A DNA stretch of 64,000 nucleotides from JAMXLO01 sp963749575 (GTDB lineage: Bacteria > Pseudomonadota > Alphaproteobacteria > Acetobacterales > Acetobacteraceae): NCBI GenBank assembly GCA_963749575.1, contig CAVVNM010000011.1, forward strand, positions 1 to 64,000, given 5' to 3'. Of the stretch, positions 37,026-53,753 are shown one piece after another. The notes beneath the pieces were generated by a model. It was not told where the DNA came from. It saw only the letters and a program-made list of their open reading frames with translations, and made no database searches. Positions within the stretch are counted from its first letter, which is position 1; each line of letters begins with the position of its first letter. A program made the position numbers and the translations under genes.

Positions 37026-39096
37026 AGTCGCGGCCGCCGCGCCGCCAGGTGTTCCACTCGTTCCGCGGCGGCCGGCTCGTCGAGCAATGCACCCGCAGCT
37101 ACGGTGTGTCGACGCCGCCAGTTCGGATGCTCGTCGATCGTGCCCGGCAGGTTCGGCTGTGCCTCGACGCCAAGCAGGTCCTCGATCGGTGCCAGGCAAA
37201 GCGGGGATGGCGTGGCTGCGACGAAGCTCAGCGCCGCATCCACCGCCGGGCGCGTGTCGTCCGGCTGCGGCGCATCGCCGGCAGCGGCTCCGGCCTGCAC
37301 GAAGGCGTGCCACAAGGCATCGCGGTCGGTGGTTCGTTCGGCTGTCACGTCCGCCTCGCTGACGCCGACGCCGAGGCGTCCGCATGTGGCGCGCGTGCCG
37401 ATGTCGGTACCGTGCCACCAGCCGGCAACGGTCGGCAGATCGTGGGTCGTAGTCATCGCGACAGCGGAACGGTCCCATGCATCGGGCGGCCTGAACGCCT
37501 GCCCGTTCCGTTCGAACCACAGCACCCGCATGCCATGCAGTCCGGCAATCTCCATCTCCTCGCAGAATCCTGTTGGCAACGTGCCAAGGTCCTCGCCCAC
37601 GACGATCGCGGTGTGTCGCTGCGATTCCAGCGCCAGCAGCCGCAGCAGATCGTGACGCGGATACGCAAGGTAGGCGCCATCGGCGGGATCCGCGCCCTCC
37701 GGTATCAGCCAAAGCCGCGTGAGCCCCATGGCATGATCGATGCGAACGCCACCGGCGTTGCGCAGCGCCGCGCGGACGGTTGCGAGGAATGGCGCGAATC
37801 CGCCGTCGGCCAGTGCGTGGGGCGAGAAGCCGGTGAGCTTCCAGTCCTGACCGCGTGGGTTGAACAGATCGGGCGGCGCACCGATCGTGAGGCCGCCCAG
37901 TACGTCACGCTGTCGGCTCCACGCGTGGCTGCCGCTCGGGTCCATGCCGACGGCGAGGTCGCCGATTACACCGATGCGCATGCCCCCGGCACGCGCGCGG
38001 CGCTGCGCAATGCCGAGCGAACGATCGGCGAGCCATTGCAGGAAGCAATGGAACAGCATCTCCTGCTGGTACGATGCTGCGAACACCGCGACGGCGGCAC
38101 TGTCCGGATCGCGCAGATCCATCGGCCAGCGGCGCCAGTCCCCTTCACCGGCGGCGCTCTTCACCGCGTGCAGCGTCTCGAACACGGCATGCTGCGCCAG
38201 CAGTTCGCCGCCGTCGGCGCGGAAGCTTGCGAAATCCAATCGGAGCGGCCCGTCGGTGTCGATGAACAGTTCGAACAGCGCCCGCAGCAGACGATGCTTG
38301 GCGCGCGCGGCCGCGGCCCAGTCGATAAGTGGCTGCGCTTCCAGCCGCTCGAATGTCTCGCCCAGGCCTTCGGCACGCATTATGTCGGCCACGTGCGCCT
38401 CGCCGAATACCAGCGTCGCCGATGCATGCAAAGGATTGAGGAACAGGCGCGTCGACGGTGAATAGGGACCGAAGCGTGACGGATCGGCGCTGAACAACGC
38501 GTGCACAGGGCTCAGCGCAAGCACATCGGCGCCGCGTGATCCAGCGATCTCGGCGAGTGCGGCGATACCCGCAGCATCGCCGATCCCACCGTCGCCGTGG
38601 TGACGCAGCGAATAGACCTGCGCCGCAATGCCCCACAGTTGCGCGTCCGGCACAGCATCGTCGAAGCGTACGGCAGCGGCTCGGTGCCACCGCCAGGACA
38701 AACTCGCGATCGTCAATCAGCAGCCGATGATAGCCGGGCGAGCTGACTGCCGGCACCCGCAGGCGTCCTCGCACCGGCGAAAGCAGGATCTCATCTGTGC
38801 CGCCCGATTCAAGGCTCAGTCGTCGCGCTTCGCGGTTCGCTCGCGCCGACGTCGAGGCGTATCGGCCGGCCGGCCGTCGCGGTGATCAGCGGCGGCAGCT
38901 CCTGCACGGTGGACCTGCGCTGCAACAGCCTGCGGCTGGCGAGCACGTCGCCGCGTGTGGCACAGGGCAGACCCAGCGCCCGGAGCATGTGGCGCAGCAC
39001 CTCGGGCGCTACCGTCATCGGGCGTCCGGCATAGTCGTTCCACTCGACGGCGATGCCGGCACGGCGCGCGAGATCGCGTATCGCATCGTCAGTCAT
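37022..39096 (-). CDS. malQ: 4-alpha-glucanotransferase MalQ, two frame breaks
   Basis: GH77 enzyme that transfers maltosyl or longer glucan units. The N-terminal module begins TDDAIRDLARRAGIAVEWND and includes PMTVAPEVLRHMLRALGLP; after +1 breaks near 38,820 and 38,700 the catalytic part follows with LWGIAAQVYSLRH and GIGD, SPVHALF and YSPSTRLFLNPL, VIGDLAVGMDPSGSH, RIDHAMGLTRLWLIPEGADP, GEDLGTLP and TTHDLPTVAGWW. Corrected length is 690 residues. The start overlaps treZ by 8 bp (ATGACTGA) and the end overlaps treY. In this operon it probably recycles short maltodextrins left by TreYZ and GlgX. Confidence 0.88.
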
Positions 39097-40832
39097 CGGC
39101 GGGCCGCGGTTCAGCGAGGAAGGCGCAGGTGCAGTGACCGGGCAGCAGACCCCGCGGCATCGCCGAGTTGGCAAACAACAATTGGCCCGCTGGCGGACCA
39201 AGCGGCACCGGATCGCCGTCGAGATTGGCTCGCCAGCGTCAGTACCGCGCCGTCGCCCAACCGCCAGCGAGCCACCACGGCCTTCGGTCCCAGCACCTCG
39301 GCCGTCAGCGAGCGCGCGCCATCCAGTCGCGGCACGATCGCCGTCGCGCGCAGTTCGATCAGGCGCCGGTACAGCGCCTCGCGTGCTGCCCCGAGCGAAG
39401 CGTCGGCCTGCGGTCGCGAGGCGGCAATATGTCTCCGGCGCGTTCGGATCCGGAATGCGTTCGCGGCTCGCCGGATCGGCGAACGTCGGGAACTTCGCGA
39501 ACTCGCCGCGACGTCCCTCACGCACCGCATCGGCAAGCTCCGCGCCATGGTCGGTGAAGAACAGGAACGGTGTCCGGCTCGCGCATTCCTCGCCCATGAA
39601 CAGCAGCGGAATCTGCGGACACAGCAGCATCAATGCAATCGCCGCCTCCAGCGCCGCGGGTTGCACCAACGAGGTCAGCCGCTCGCCGAACGCACGGTTG
39701 CCGATCTGGTCGTGGTTCTGCAGGAACAGCACGAACGCGGTGGGCGGCAGATGACTGCTCGGCATACCGCGTGGCCTCGCCGGTATACCGCAAGTGCTCG
39801 CCCTGATAGATGAAGCCGTCCGCGAGACAGCGTGCCAGCTTGCTGGCCGGCTGGTCGGCATAGTCGAGATAGTAGCCGCCATCCTCGCCGGTCAGCAGCA
39901 CATGCAGCACGTTGTGCCCGTCGTCGTTCCACTGCGCCTCGATATACCTGCCGAGATGCGAGGCATCGTTGTGGTGCTCGAGCACCAGATGCACGTGCCG
40001 TTCCGGGCTCGACGGTGGCACGCACGGCTGCTGCCATCTCATCCACCCAGTCCTGATCGAGGATGGCATGCACCGCATCGAACCGCAGTCCGTCGAAGCG
40101 GTATTCCATCAGCCAGTAGAGCACGTTGTCGGTGAAGAAGCCGCGCACCTCGGGCCGGCGAAAATCGATCGCGGATCCCCACGGCGTGCGACGGTCCTCG
40201 CGGAAGAACTGCGGCGCGTAGAGCGACAGGTAATTCCCGTCCGGGCCGAAGTGATTGTACACCACGTCGAGAAAGATCATCAGCCCGTGGTCGTGCGCAG
40301 CATCGACCAGCGCCTTCAGGTCGTCGGGGGTTCCGTAGGCCGCATCGGGCGCATAAGGCAGCACGCCGTCATAGCCCCAGTTGCGCTGCCCCGGGAAATC
40401 GTTGATCGGCATCAGTTCGACGGCGGTGATGCCGAGCGCTGCCAGCCGGGGGAGTTCCCGCGCCACGCCACGGAATCCGCCAAGCACACCGGCATGCAGC
40501 TCGTATAGCACCGTCTCCCGCCACGGCCGTCCGCGCCAGGCGGTGTTGCGCCAGGCATAGTCGCGCGGATCGACCACGACGCTCGGGTCGTGCACATCAG
40601 CCGCCTGCGCCCGCGATGCAGGATCAGGGACCAGCGTTCCGTCCGCCAGACGATAGCGATACCGCGTCCCGGCCGGACACGGTGCAGCCGCGTCGAACCA
40701 TCCGTCCGGCGAACGCGTCATCGGCAGCGGCGGCCCGGCCTTCCACTGCTACGCTCACGGTCTGCTGCGCGGGTGCCCACAGGCGGAACTGCGTCCGTCC
40801 ATCCGCCAGCAGGTTGGCGCCGAAGCGGGTGT

Positions 40833-40836
<4 letters not shown>
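39089..40836 (-). CDS. treZ: Malto-oligosyltrehalose trehalohydrolase TreZ, five frame breaks
   Basis: GH13 enzyme that releases trehalose from the product of TreY. From a GTG at 40836 (overlapping the glgX stop as GTGA): RFGANLLADGRTQFRLWAPA, PDGWFDAAAPCPAGTRYRYR, LYELHAGVLGGFRG, the WGYDGVLPYAPDAAYGTPDD segment, FLDVVYNHFGPDGNYL, the nucleophile region FDGLRFDAVHAI, LVLEHHNDASHLGRY, QNHDQIGNRAFGERL and LLFMGEE. Phase changes show +1 insertions near 40,722, 40,020, 39,760, 39,430 and 39,230. Corrected length is 580 residues, normal for TreZ, ending just after the malQ start. Confidence 0.88.
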
Positions 40837-42935
<2,099 letters not shown>

Positions 42936-42947
42936 TGGTTCGGCCGA

Positions 42948-45150
42948 TCAGCCGCCCGGACGCAGGAACAGCGTCGCCAGCGGCGGCAGCGTCAGCTCCA
43001 GCGACTGCGCCTCGCCGTGGCTTTGCACCGGAGCGGTCGCGACGGTGCCGCCATTGCCCATGCCTGATCCGCCATACAGCGCGGCATCGGTGTTGAGCAG
43101 CTCCTCCCAGACGCCCGGCCCGCGGCACACCGATGCGGTAGCCGGTCCGCGGCACCGGCGTCATGTTGCAGACGACCAGGACCGGCGCAGCCTGCTCGTC
43201 GCCGTAGCGCACGAAGGCGAACACCGAATTTTGCCGGTCATCGCCGACCACCCAGCGGAAGCCGGTGGACACGGCATCGCGCTGATGCAGCGCGCGCTCA
43301 CCCGCATAGAGACGGTTGAGATCGCGCACCAGCCGCTGCACGCCCAGTCGCAGCGGATCGCCGAGGGCACCCCAGTCGAGCTCGCCGTCATGGCTCCATT
43401 CGTGCTCCTGCGCGATCTCGCCGCCCATGAACAGCAGCTTCTTGCCGGGATGGCCCCACATGAAGCCGAGATAGGTCCGCAGATTGGCGAAGCGCTGCCA
43501 GTTGTCGCCGGGCATCTTGCCGATCAGCGAGCGCTTGCCATAGACCACTTCGTCATGCGACAGCGGCAGCACGAAATTCTCGGCAAAGGCATAGAGCAGG
43601 CCGAACGTCATGTCGTTGTGATGCCAGGGCCGATGGATCGGCGTCGTGCTCCATGTAGCGGAGCGTGTCGTGCATCCAGCCCATGTTCCACTTGTAGGCG
43701 AATCCCAGGCCGCCTTCGCTGATCGGCCGCGACACGCCAGGCCAGGCGGTCGAACTCCTCGGCAATGGTGATCGCGCCGGCGCAGCGTTCGCCCACGACG
43801 GCGTTGAAGTGGCGCAGGAAGCCGATCGCCTCCAGGTTCTCGCGGCCGCCGTACACGTTGGGGATCCACTGCTCCCGCGCGGCGCGAATAGTCGCGATAC
43901 AGCATCGAGGCCACCGCATCGACGCGCAGGCCGTCGACGTGGAAATGCTCCAGCCAGTAGAGACCCGACGCGATCAGGAAGCCCTGCACCTCGCGGCGGC
44001 CGACATTGTAGATGTAGGTGTTCCAGTCCTGATGGAACCCCTCGCGCGGGTCCTCGTGTTCGTACAGCGCCGTGCCATCGAACCGCGCCATGCCGTGGGC
44101 ATCGGTCGGGAAATGCGCCGGCACCCAATCGACGATCACGCCGATGTTGGCGCGGTGGCAGGCATCGACGAAGCGGGCGAAACCGTCCGGCGGACCGAAC
44201 CGCGCACTCGGCGCGAACAGGCTGAGCGGCTGATAGCCCCATGAGCCGCCGAACGGATGCTCGGCTCACCGGCATCAGCTCGATATGGCTGAAGCCCATC
44301 TCGCTGACATAGGGCACCAGCCGTTCGGCCAGTTCGTCCCAGGTCGGGATGCGACCATCGGGATGGAACCACGATGCGGCGTGCATTTCATAGATCGAGA
44401 TCGGCGCATCGGTGGCGTGGCGGCGCGCGCGGTGCCGCATCCACGTCTCGTCGTGCCAGACATGCGGCGTCGGATCAACGACGACCGACGCGGTGGCCGG
44501 CGGCGGCTCGGTCGCGCGCGCCAGCGGATCGGCCTTGTAGCGGCAGGCGCCACCATCGGGACCGACGATGGCAAACTTGTAGCGCGCGCCTGGCCGCAAG
44601 GCGCGGGATGAACAGCTCCCATACGCCGGCCGGATAGCGCAGACGCATCGGATTCCGCCGCGGATCCCAGGTATTGAAATCGCCGACCACGGAAACCGCG
44701 CGGGCATTCGGTGCCCAGACGGCGAACCGCACACCGCTCACGCCGTCGATCGTCACCAGCGTTGGCGCCAAGATGCGACGCCAGTTCGAAATGCCGGCCT
44801 TCGTTGAACAGATGCAGATCGAGGTCGCCGAGCAGCGGTCCGAAGGAATACGGATCTTCGGTCTCCTGCACTGCGTCCGGCCACTCGATGCGCAGCCGAT
44901 AGGGCTCGGCGCTGCTTACCCGACCGACGAACAGGCCCTGCGGCGATGCCGGGAACGAGCCTGCCGAGTGTTCCGCCGCTTGCGCGCGCCAGCACCTCGA
45001 CCTTCAGCGCTCCCGGCAGGAAGACGCGGACCACCCGGCCCGCCGCGGTGTCGAACGGACCCAGCACCGCGAATGGATCGCCGCAGCGCTGCCGTCGGCA
45101 AGCGCCTCGGCCACGCCTGGCGGCAGCCCGGACAATCTCGGCCACATCGT

Positions 45151-45154
<4 letters not shown>
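42948..45154 (-). CDS. glgB: 1,4-alpha-glucan branching enzyme GlgB, at least eight frame breaks
   Basis: GH13 branching enzyme that makes alpha-1,6 links in glycogen. The two N-terminal beta domains (DPFAVLGPFDTAAGRVVRVF; VSGVRFAVWAPNARAVSVVG with DFNTWDPRRNPM) and the catalytic barrel (ISIYEMHAASW, MGFSHIELMPVS, VIVDWVPAHFPTDAHG, HVDGLRVDAVASMLYRDYSR, AEEFDR, LPLSHDEVVYGKRSLIGKMP, MGGEIAQEHEWSHD) are all visible in successive frames. Phases step consistently, implying eight +1 insertions (about 44,960, 44,765, 44,600, 44,268, 43,890, 43,740, 43,640 and 43,130) plus a compensating pair near the start. Corrected length is about 732 residues. It is the most heavily disrupted gene here. Confidence 0.88.
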
Positions 45155-48424
<3,270 letters not shown>

Positions 48425-48425
<1 letters not shown>

Positions 48426-51400
48426 CACGGTGCCCCCACGGGTGCGACCTGCCAGATCGCGAACGGCAGATCGGCGGGATCGAGGCGGATGCGCTGCTGC
48501 TTGCCGGTCCAGACGAAGCGATGTCCGCGCATCAGGTCGGTGGCCGCGAGCGACTCATGGTCCGGCAGGTCCCATTCCCACAACGGGATCTCGATTGCCG
48601 CTTCCTGCGCGCCATGGGGATCGAGGCTGACAGCGACGAGGATCATGTCGCGCCCGCCCGGTGTTCGCTTGCCATACAGCAGCACCTGTTCGTTGAAGGC
48701 TGGATAGAAGGTCACGCCCAGATGGGTCTGCAACGCCGGATGCGCCCGGCGGATGCGGTTGAGCGCGGATATTTCTGCCACGATGTTGCCCGGCGCCGCA
48801 AAGTCGCGCACGCGGATCTGATATTTCTCGGAGTCGGCATACTCCTCACGACCTGGCAGCGGCGCCGCCTCGCAGAGTTCGAAGCCTGAATACATGCCCC
48901 ACAGTCCGGACAGCGTGCCGGCCAGCGCCGCGCGGATCAGGAAGCCCGGTCGGCCCGAGGTCTGCAGGAACGGCGGGTTGATGTCCGGTGTATTGACGAA
49001 GAAGTTCGGCCGGAAGAAGTCCCGCACCGGCGCTTCGTTCAGCTCCGTCAGATATTCGATGATCTCCTGCTTCGTGTTGCGCCAGGTGAAGTAGGTATAG
49101 GACTGGGTGAATCCCACCTTCGCCAGCCGGTACATCAGCTTCGGCCGGGTGAACGCCTCGGCCAGGAAGATCACGTCGGGATGTCGGCTGCGAATGTCGG
49201 CGATCATCCATTGCCAGAACGGCATCGGCTTGGTGTGCGGATTGTCGACACGGAAGATGCGCACCCCCTGATCGACCCAGAACTGGATGACGTCGCGCAG
49301 CGCGAGCCACAGCGTCGGCATTGCCGCCTTGGCGTAGAAATCAGGATTGACGATGTCCTCGTATTTCTTCGGCGGGTTCTCGGCGAACCGCATCGAACCA
49401 TCGGGCCGCCAGCGGAACCAGTCAGGATGCTCGCGCAGCCACGGATGATCCGGCGAACATTGGACTGCGAAATCGAGTGCGATCTCCAGTGCGTTGTCCT
49501 TGGCTGCGCCGACCAGCGCGCGAAAGTCATCCAGGGTGCCGAGCCTGCGGATGGACGGCATCGTATCCGCCCTCCGGCCCGCCGATGGCATAGGGACTGC
49601 CAACGTCATCCGGCTCCGCTCGCAGCGCGTTGTTGCGCCCCTTGCGGTTGGTCGTTCCGATTGGGTGGATCGGCGGGAAATACAGCACGTCGAAGCCCAT
49701 CGCGCGGATGTCCGGAAGACGCGCGGATCACATCGGCGAATGTCCCGTGCCGTGCCGGATCATCGGTGGCCGAGCGCGGGAACATCTCATACCAGCTTGC
49801 GAAGCCGGCCTGGGGACGATCGACATCGAGCGGTACAGCGGGCGCGTACTCGACGGCAAACGGCCGGGCGTCGGCTGCACGCATCGCCCGGGCGGTCTCC
49901 TCCGCGACCAGCAGAGCAACCTGCTGCGCGGCATCCGCCGATCGCACCTGCGCTGCGATATCCGCGCGGTCCGCCGCTTCGATCATGCGGCAGCCTTCAT
50001 CGATCTCCAGCGTTACGGTCTGGCCGGCGGCATACTTGGCGGACAGATCGTGCCGGAAGGTTCCCCAGGCATCCCACCACGCGCGGACCGTGAACCGATG
50101 CCGGCCGATGCGAGCCGGTGCGAAGCTTGCCTCCCAGCGATCGTTCTCCACCAGCCGCATCACGACGCGTTGCCAGTCTGTCTCGTCGTCCGCGCGCCAC
50201 AGCAATGCGGCGGCCAGCACGTCATGGCCATCGGCAATGATGTCGGCGCTGACGGCAATGCTTTCACCGACCAGGCACTTCACGGCAAACGCGCCGTCGG
50301 GCACGCAGGGACGAATTGTCTCGATGGCGATACGCATGGCCGCAAGTTGCGACGATCGCAGGTCTTCATCGCGGACCATCGGATAGATCACCGGCGGCGT
50401 CCGCGCATAGACAAGAACCCGCACCTCGCCAGGTCCCATCGCCGCATCGACGTCATCGAACGGCGGTTCCAGCGCGAACGCCGCGCCCGCCTGGGGTGGC
50501 GGCGGCGAGACCGACAGACCGAGCGCCACGCCGCGGGCGGCATCGGGATTTGCCAGCACCATCACCGCGCGTGACGCATCGCGCACCGCGGTCGCATCGG
50601 TGCGCAGCAACGCCGTGACCGGTTCGTGCGGCTCGGTGAGTTGCCGCATTTCGCCGTCGACCCGATAGGCTGCCAAGCGATCGACCAGCGCATTGGCGGC
50701 CGCGACGTCCGCCAGCAGATCGGCCGGCGCCTCGTCGCGGGCACGCGTGAAATCCTCCGGCGCGGCCACGGCGGCATCGAAGGCGCGGCGCGCGGCGTAC
50801 TCGAATCCCATCGGCACGAACAGACCATTTGCGGCAGCCGCCGCCAGCCGCAATGCGAAGCGATGGTCCGCGGGAATATCGCTGCCAGGCGGCATCCGCA
50901 TCGCGCGGCGTTCGAGGAACGAAGGCTCCGGCGAGGCAATCGCCGGCGCGATCCGCCGCAACAGCTCGACCTCCTCGATCAGCCAGTGCGCACGGCCATC
51001 CCACCACGCAAGCGACGAACACACATTGTCGAAGCCGACCCCTTCCAGGCGCGGCAGCGCTGCGCGGTCAACCCCCGGCGTCCAGGCCAAAAAATCGCAC
51101 CGTGCAACGTCCTGCCGCAGCCCGCCGATGATTCGCCGCCAGAGCGACGCCGGTGCGTGATCTGGATCGAGGCAACGGAACCCGGCGATCCCCGCCCGCA
51201 CCAGACGCGACAGCCGATCCAGCCACCATTCCGAGAACGCCTCGACAATCTCGGTCTGCTGCAATCGCGCATAGGCGACATCGGCCCGCTGCGGCGCATG
51301 CCACGGATTGGGCAACGAACCGCAGCCGCCTGCGGCGAACCACTGTTCCTCGCGACGGCAAATCGCGGCATCGACCGCCACCCGATCGACGGCAAGGTCG

Positions 51401-51660
51401 AGCCAGATGCTCAGGCCATGGTCCGCGGCCTGGCGAGCGATGTGCGCAATCCCGGCGTCGGCCTTGCCGGACCAGCCCAACGCCGGATGCAGGACCTCAT
51501 GATCGGCGGTGACGAAAATGTCGCCGCTGGCACCCGGCATGAAAGGGGGAGCAATGCAGACTGTGTCGAATCCCATGGCACGGCAGCGCGCGAAATGCGA
51601 GGGCCACTCGGACAGGGCTCCAGCAACCAACGGATGCAGATGATAGATTTTTGGTGCCAT
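48425..51660 (-). CDS. glgE: Maltose-1-phosphate maltosyltransferase GlgE with extra N-terminal amylase-like domain
   Basis: GlgE extends alpha-1,4-glucans from maltose-1-phosphate. The canonical part starts near residue 435 with DEDLRSSQLAAMRIAIETIR and holds FASWYEMFPRS, IALDFAVQCSPDHPWL, the nucleophile region VRIFRVDNPHTKPMPFWQWM, LAEAFTRPKLMYRLAKVGF and SYTYFTWRNTK. Residues 1 to about 400 are a second GH13-like barrel (MGFDTVCIAPPF, LDLAVDRVAVD) whose nucleophile motif is altered to GFRCLDPDH. Two +1 breaks near 49,725 and 49,560 are implied; corrected length is 1,077 residues. It heads the seven-gene glg/tre operon. Confidence 0.9.
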
Positions 51661-52004
51661 GCCGTGCGTGGGTCCGTTTGCTCAGAATGGTCGTGATCGC
51701 GACGGTATAACGGCCCGCAACAAGGCCGGCAGGAGTTTGCCGCAGCCGGACGACATCCGCTGTAACGTTTGCGTCCGCTCGGGTTCACTTAGCCGGGAGC
51801 GCTCGCGTCCACAATTGTCCGTGAAGGCTATGGTTCCGATCATTAACAATGAGTGTCCGCGAGTGTCCGCTGGATCGCGGTCGCCCGCCCGACATACCTG
51901 TGGCCATCATACCTGTAGCCATCGGCCATCCGGCCGTGCGGCGCGCACTTGATGGATATCACGAGGGGTGTGCTAAATCACGCGGAAACGCGGATTTGGT
52001 TCGG
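51661..52004. other. Divergent intergenic region with short tandem repeats
   Basis: This 344-bp gap between glgE and the acyltransferase presumably holds both promoters. It contains a perfect 10-bp tandem, GAGTGTCCGC twice (51851-51870), and a 15-bp near-perfect tandem, CATACCTGT[G/A]GCCAT twice (51893-51922). No gene and no clear operator palindrome was seen. Confidence 0.5.
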
Positions 52005-53081
52005 ATGCGCTCAGCGAAGATCGAGTTGGTGCAGGCGCTGCGTGCTGTGGCCGCTCTCAGCGTCGCCGTCCTGCACGTACTGCATGAGGCAATCGGCCTG
52101 GATCCCGGTGGCATGATGACGCGTTGGCACGCCGCGTTGCCCTGGGGTGCCGGGGTCGATCTGTTCTTCGTCATTTCCGGGTTCGTGATGGTGTATGCCT
52201 CCGACGATCTGTTCGGGCGGCGCCGCGCTCCTGCGATCTTCATGACCCGGCGCCTGATCCGCATAGTGCCACTGTACTGGGCGGCGACCACGCTCTTCCT
52301 GGTGATCGCACTGATCGCGCGCGGCTCGACAAGTGAGGGTATCGGCAGCTTCACGAACGTCGCGATGAGCTATGCCTTCCTGCCGACGCGGCGTCCGGAT
52401 GGCATCATTCAGCCGGTCTACAGTCTCGGCTGGACGCTCAACTACGAGATGCTGTTCTACGTGGTGTTCGCGGCGTGCATCTGGCAGCCGCGGCGCCGGG
52501 CACTGCTTGCCGTCACGATGGCGCTGGGCGCCGCGATGGCGGTGCACCGCCTGGTACCGGCGCAGGCCACGGCGCTGGTGTTCTGGACCGACCCGATCAT
52601 GGCCGAATTCCTGTTCGGCATGGCGATCGCGACGGCGGCGGCGCGCGGGCTCCGTTTGTCAGGCGCGGTGCGCGTCGGCCTGATCGTGTCTGCCGCGATA
52701 CTGCTGATGGCTGGGCACTTATCCGGGAACGACGCAAGCGGGCCGCTGATGACAGGCGTGCCCGTGGCGATTCTGGTGGCAGCGGCGGTGCTCGGGCAAG
52801 CGGTGCGGATGCCCCGGGCGCTGCTCATTCTTGGCGATGCATCGTATGCGCTGTATCTCGTGCATCCTTTCCCGATGCGAGCGCTGGGTCTGTTGTGGCA
52901 TTGGCTGCACCTGACGGGACCGGTTGCGGCGGTTGCCTATGCCGTGGTGTCGCTACTTCTGGCGGTCGCTGCCGCCGTCGCGGCTTACGCGTGGTTCGAG
53001 CGGCCGGCCGGCACCTGGCTACGGGCGCGCCTGACGAGGCCGCGGGTCCGGCAGGCTCCGCTCCCTCACGCCGCGACCTGA
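52005..53081 (+). CDS. Acyltransferase 3 (OafA/YrhL-type) membrane protein
   Basis: A 358-residue integral membrane O-acyltransferase with about ten hydrophobic segments. It begins KIELVQALRAVAALSVAVLH, then WGAGVDLFFVISGFVMVYAS and FMTRRLIRIVPLYWAATTLF; the R-x10-H-type catalytic arrangement of the family is met by LRAVAALSVAVLHVLHE, and LGDASYALYLVHPFPM lies near the end. Such enzymes add acetyl or other acyl groups to surface polysaccharides or lipids. The ATG at 52005 starts directly before the first helix; the open frame extends 52 codons upstream without similarity. The acceptor is unknown. Confidence 0.9.
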   Translation: MRSAKIELVQALRAVAALSVAVLHVLHEAIGLDPGGMMTRWHAALPWGAGVDLFFVISGFVMVYASDDLFGRRRAPAIFMTRRLIRIVPLYWAATTLFLVIALIARGSTSEGIGSFTNVAMSYAFLPTRRPDGIIQPVYSLGWTLNYEMLFYVVFAACIWQPRRRALLAVTMALGAAMAVHRLVPAQATALVFWTDPIMAEFLFGMAIATAAARGLRLSGAVRVGLIVSAAILLMAGHLSGNDASGPLMTGVPVAILVAAAVLGQAVRMPRALLILGDASYALYLVHPFPMRALGLLWHWLHLTGPVAAVAYAVVSLLLAVAAAVAAYAWFERPAGTWLRARLTRPRVRQAPLPHAAT

Positions 53082-53478
53082 AAGCGACATCGGCCAGGTA
53101 CCGGTGCGATATGCCGGCAAACTCCATACCCACTTTGCCAGAGCGCGGCGGTGCTCGACGGCTGGAAGCGACCGGCTACCGGCAATAGGGCAGGATGATC
53201 GACAGCCACGTGTGACAATAACCTGTGCCGTTGACCCACGATTGGATGATCGTCACAATCCCCACCGCGGACAGGTACGGCGACGGGAGCGGCCAGCCAG
53301 ATTATCAGTCGCATATCTGGTATATCTTCCAATGATGGTGGGTTGCGTGGCGAGGTCGATCGCAGGCCCAGCGTAGCTTCGCGGCGGCACAGGTATCCAG
53401 TCGCCTTAAGCTATCCAGTCGCCCTGTCGGTCGTGTGCGCACACGAGCTTGCGACAAATACTGGTGGAAGGGCGCTTC
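53082..53478. other. Intergenic region with a 12-bp palindrome and a direct repeat
   Basis: No gene is supported in these 397 bp. TATCCAGTCGCC occurs twice (53394-53405 and 53412-53423). GTGTGCGCACAC (53433-53444) is a perfect palindrome 34 bp upstream of the small secreted protein gene and could be an operator for it. Confidence 0.45.
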
Positions 53479-53730
53479 ATGCTCCAACGAAAGATGATTG
53501 CAGGTGCCGTCCTCGCCATCGGAGTGCTGACCGGGACGGGCAGCCATGGGCAGAATCCGGTACACGCGCCGCCGCCGGACTCATTGTGTCCCGGCGACAA
53601 GGTGGTCTGGGTCAACACCAATTTGCGGGTGTATTACTACCGCGGCGAGCGATATTTCGGGAACACAATGCAGGGGAAGTTCACCTGCGAGACGACTGCC
53701 GTGCATGAGGGGGATCGCAGCGGCCAGTAG
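53479..53730 (+). CDS. Small secreted protein of unknown function (CPGDKVVWVN motif)
   Basis: An 83-residue protein with a signal peptide (KMIAGAVLAIGVLTGTGSHG), then a compact domain with CPGDKVVWVNTNLRVYYYRG, ERYFGNTMQGKFTC and EGDR. The two Cys residues probably form a disulfide outside the cytoplasm. I recall similar short exported proteins with a CPGD-x-VVWVN motif in related bacteria but know no function. The ATG at 53479 has GGAAGGG seven bases upstream. It is convergent with the FAD oxidoreductase (23-bp gap). Confidence 0.7.
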   Translation: MLQRKMIAGAVLAIGVLTGTGSHGQNPVHAPPPDSLCPGDKVVWVNTNLRVYYYRGERYFGNTMQGKFTCETTAVHEGDRSGQ

Positions 53731-53753
53731 GGCGACCGACGGCGGCATTCCGA

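Noticed and set aside
35925..37655. Plus-strand open frame of 576 codons over treY/malQ
   Set aside because: Shadow of two GH13/GH77 genes; no domain similarity.
37022..39096. TreZ or a third GH13 enzyme at this place
   Set aside because: The motifs (ending RIDHAMGLTRLWLIPEG and GEDLGTLP) are those of GH77 4-alpha-glucanotransferase.
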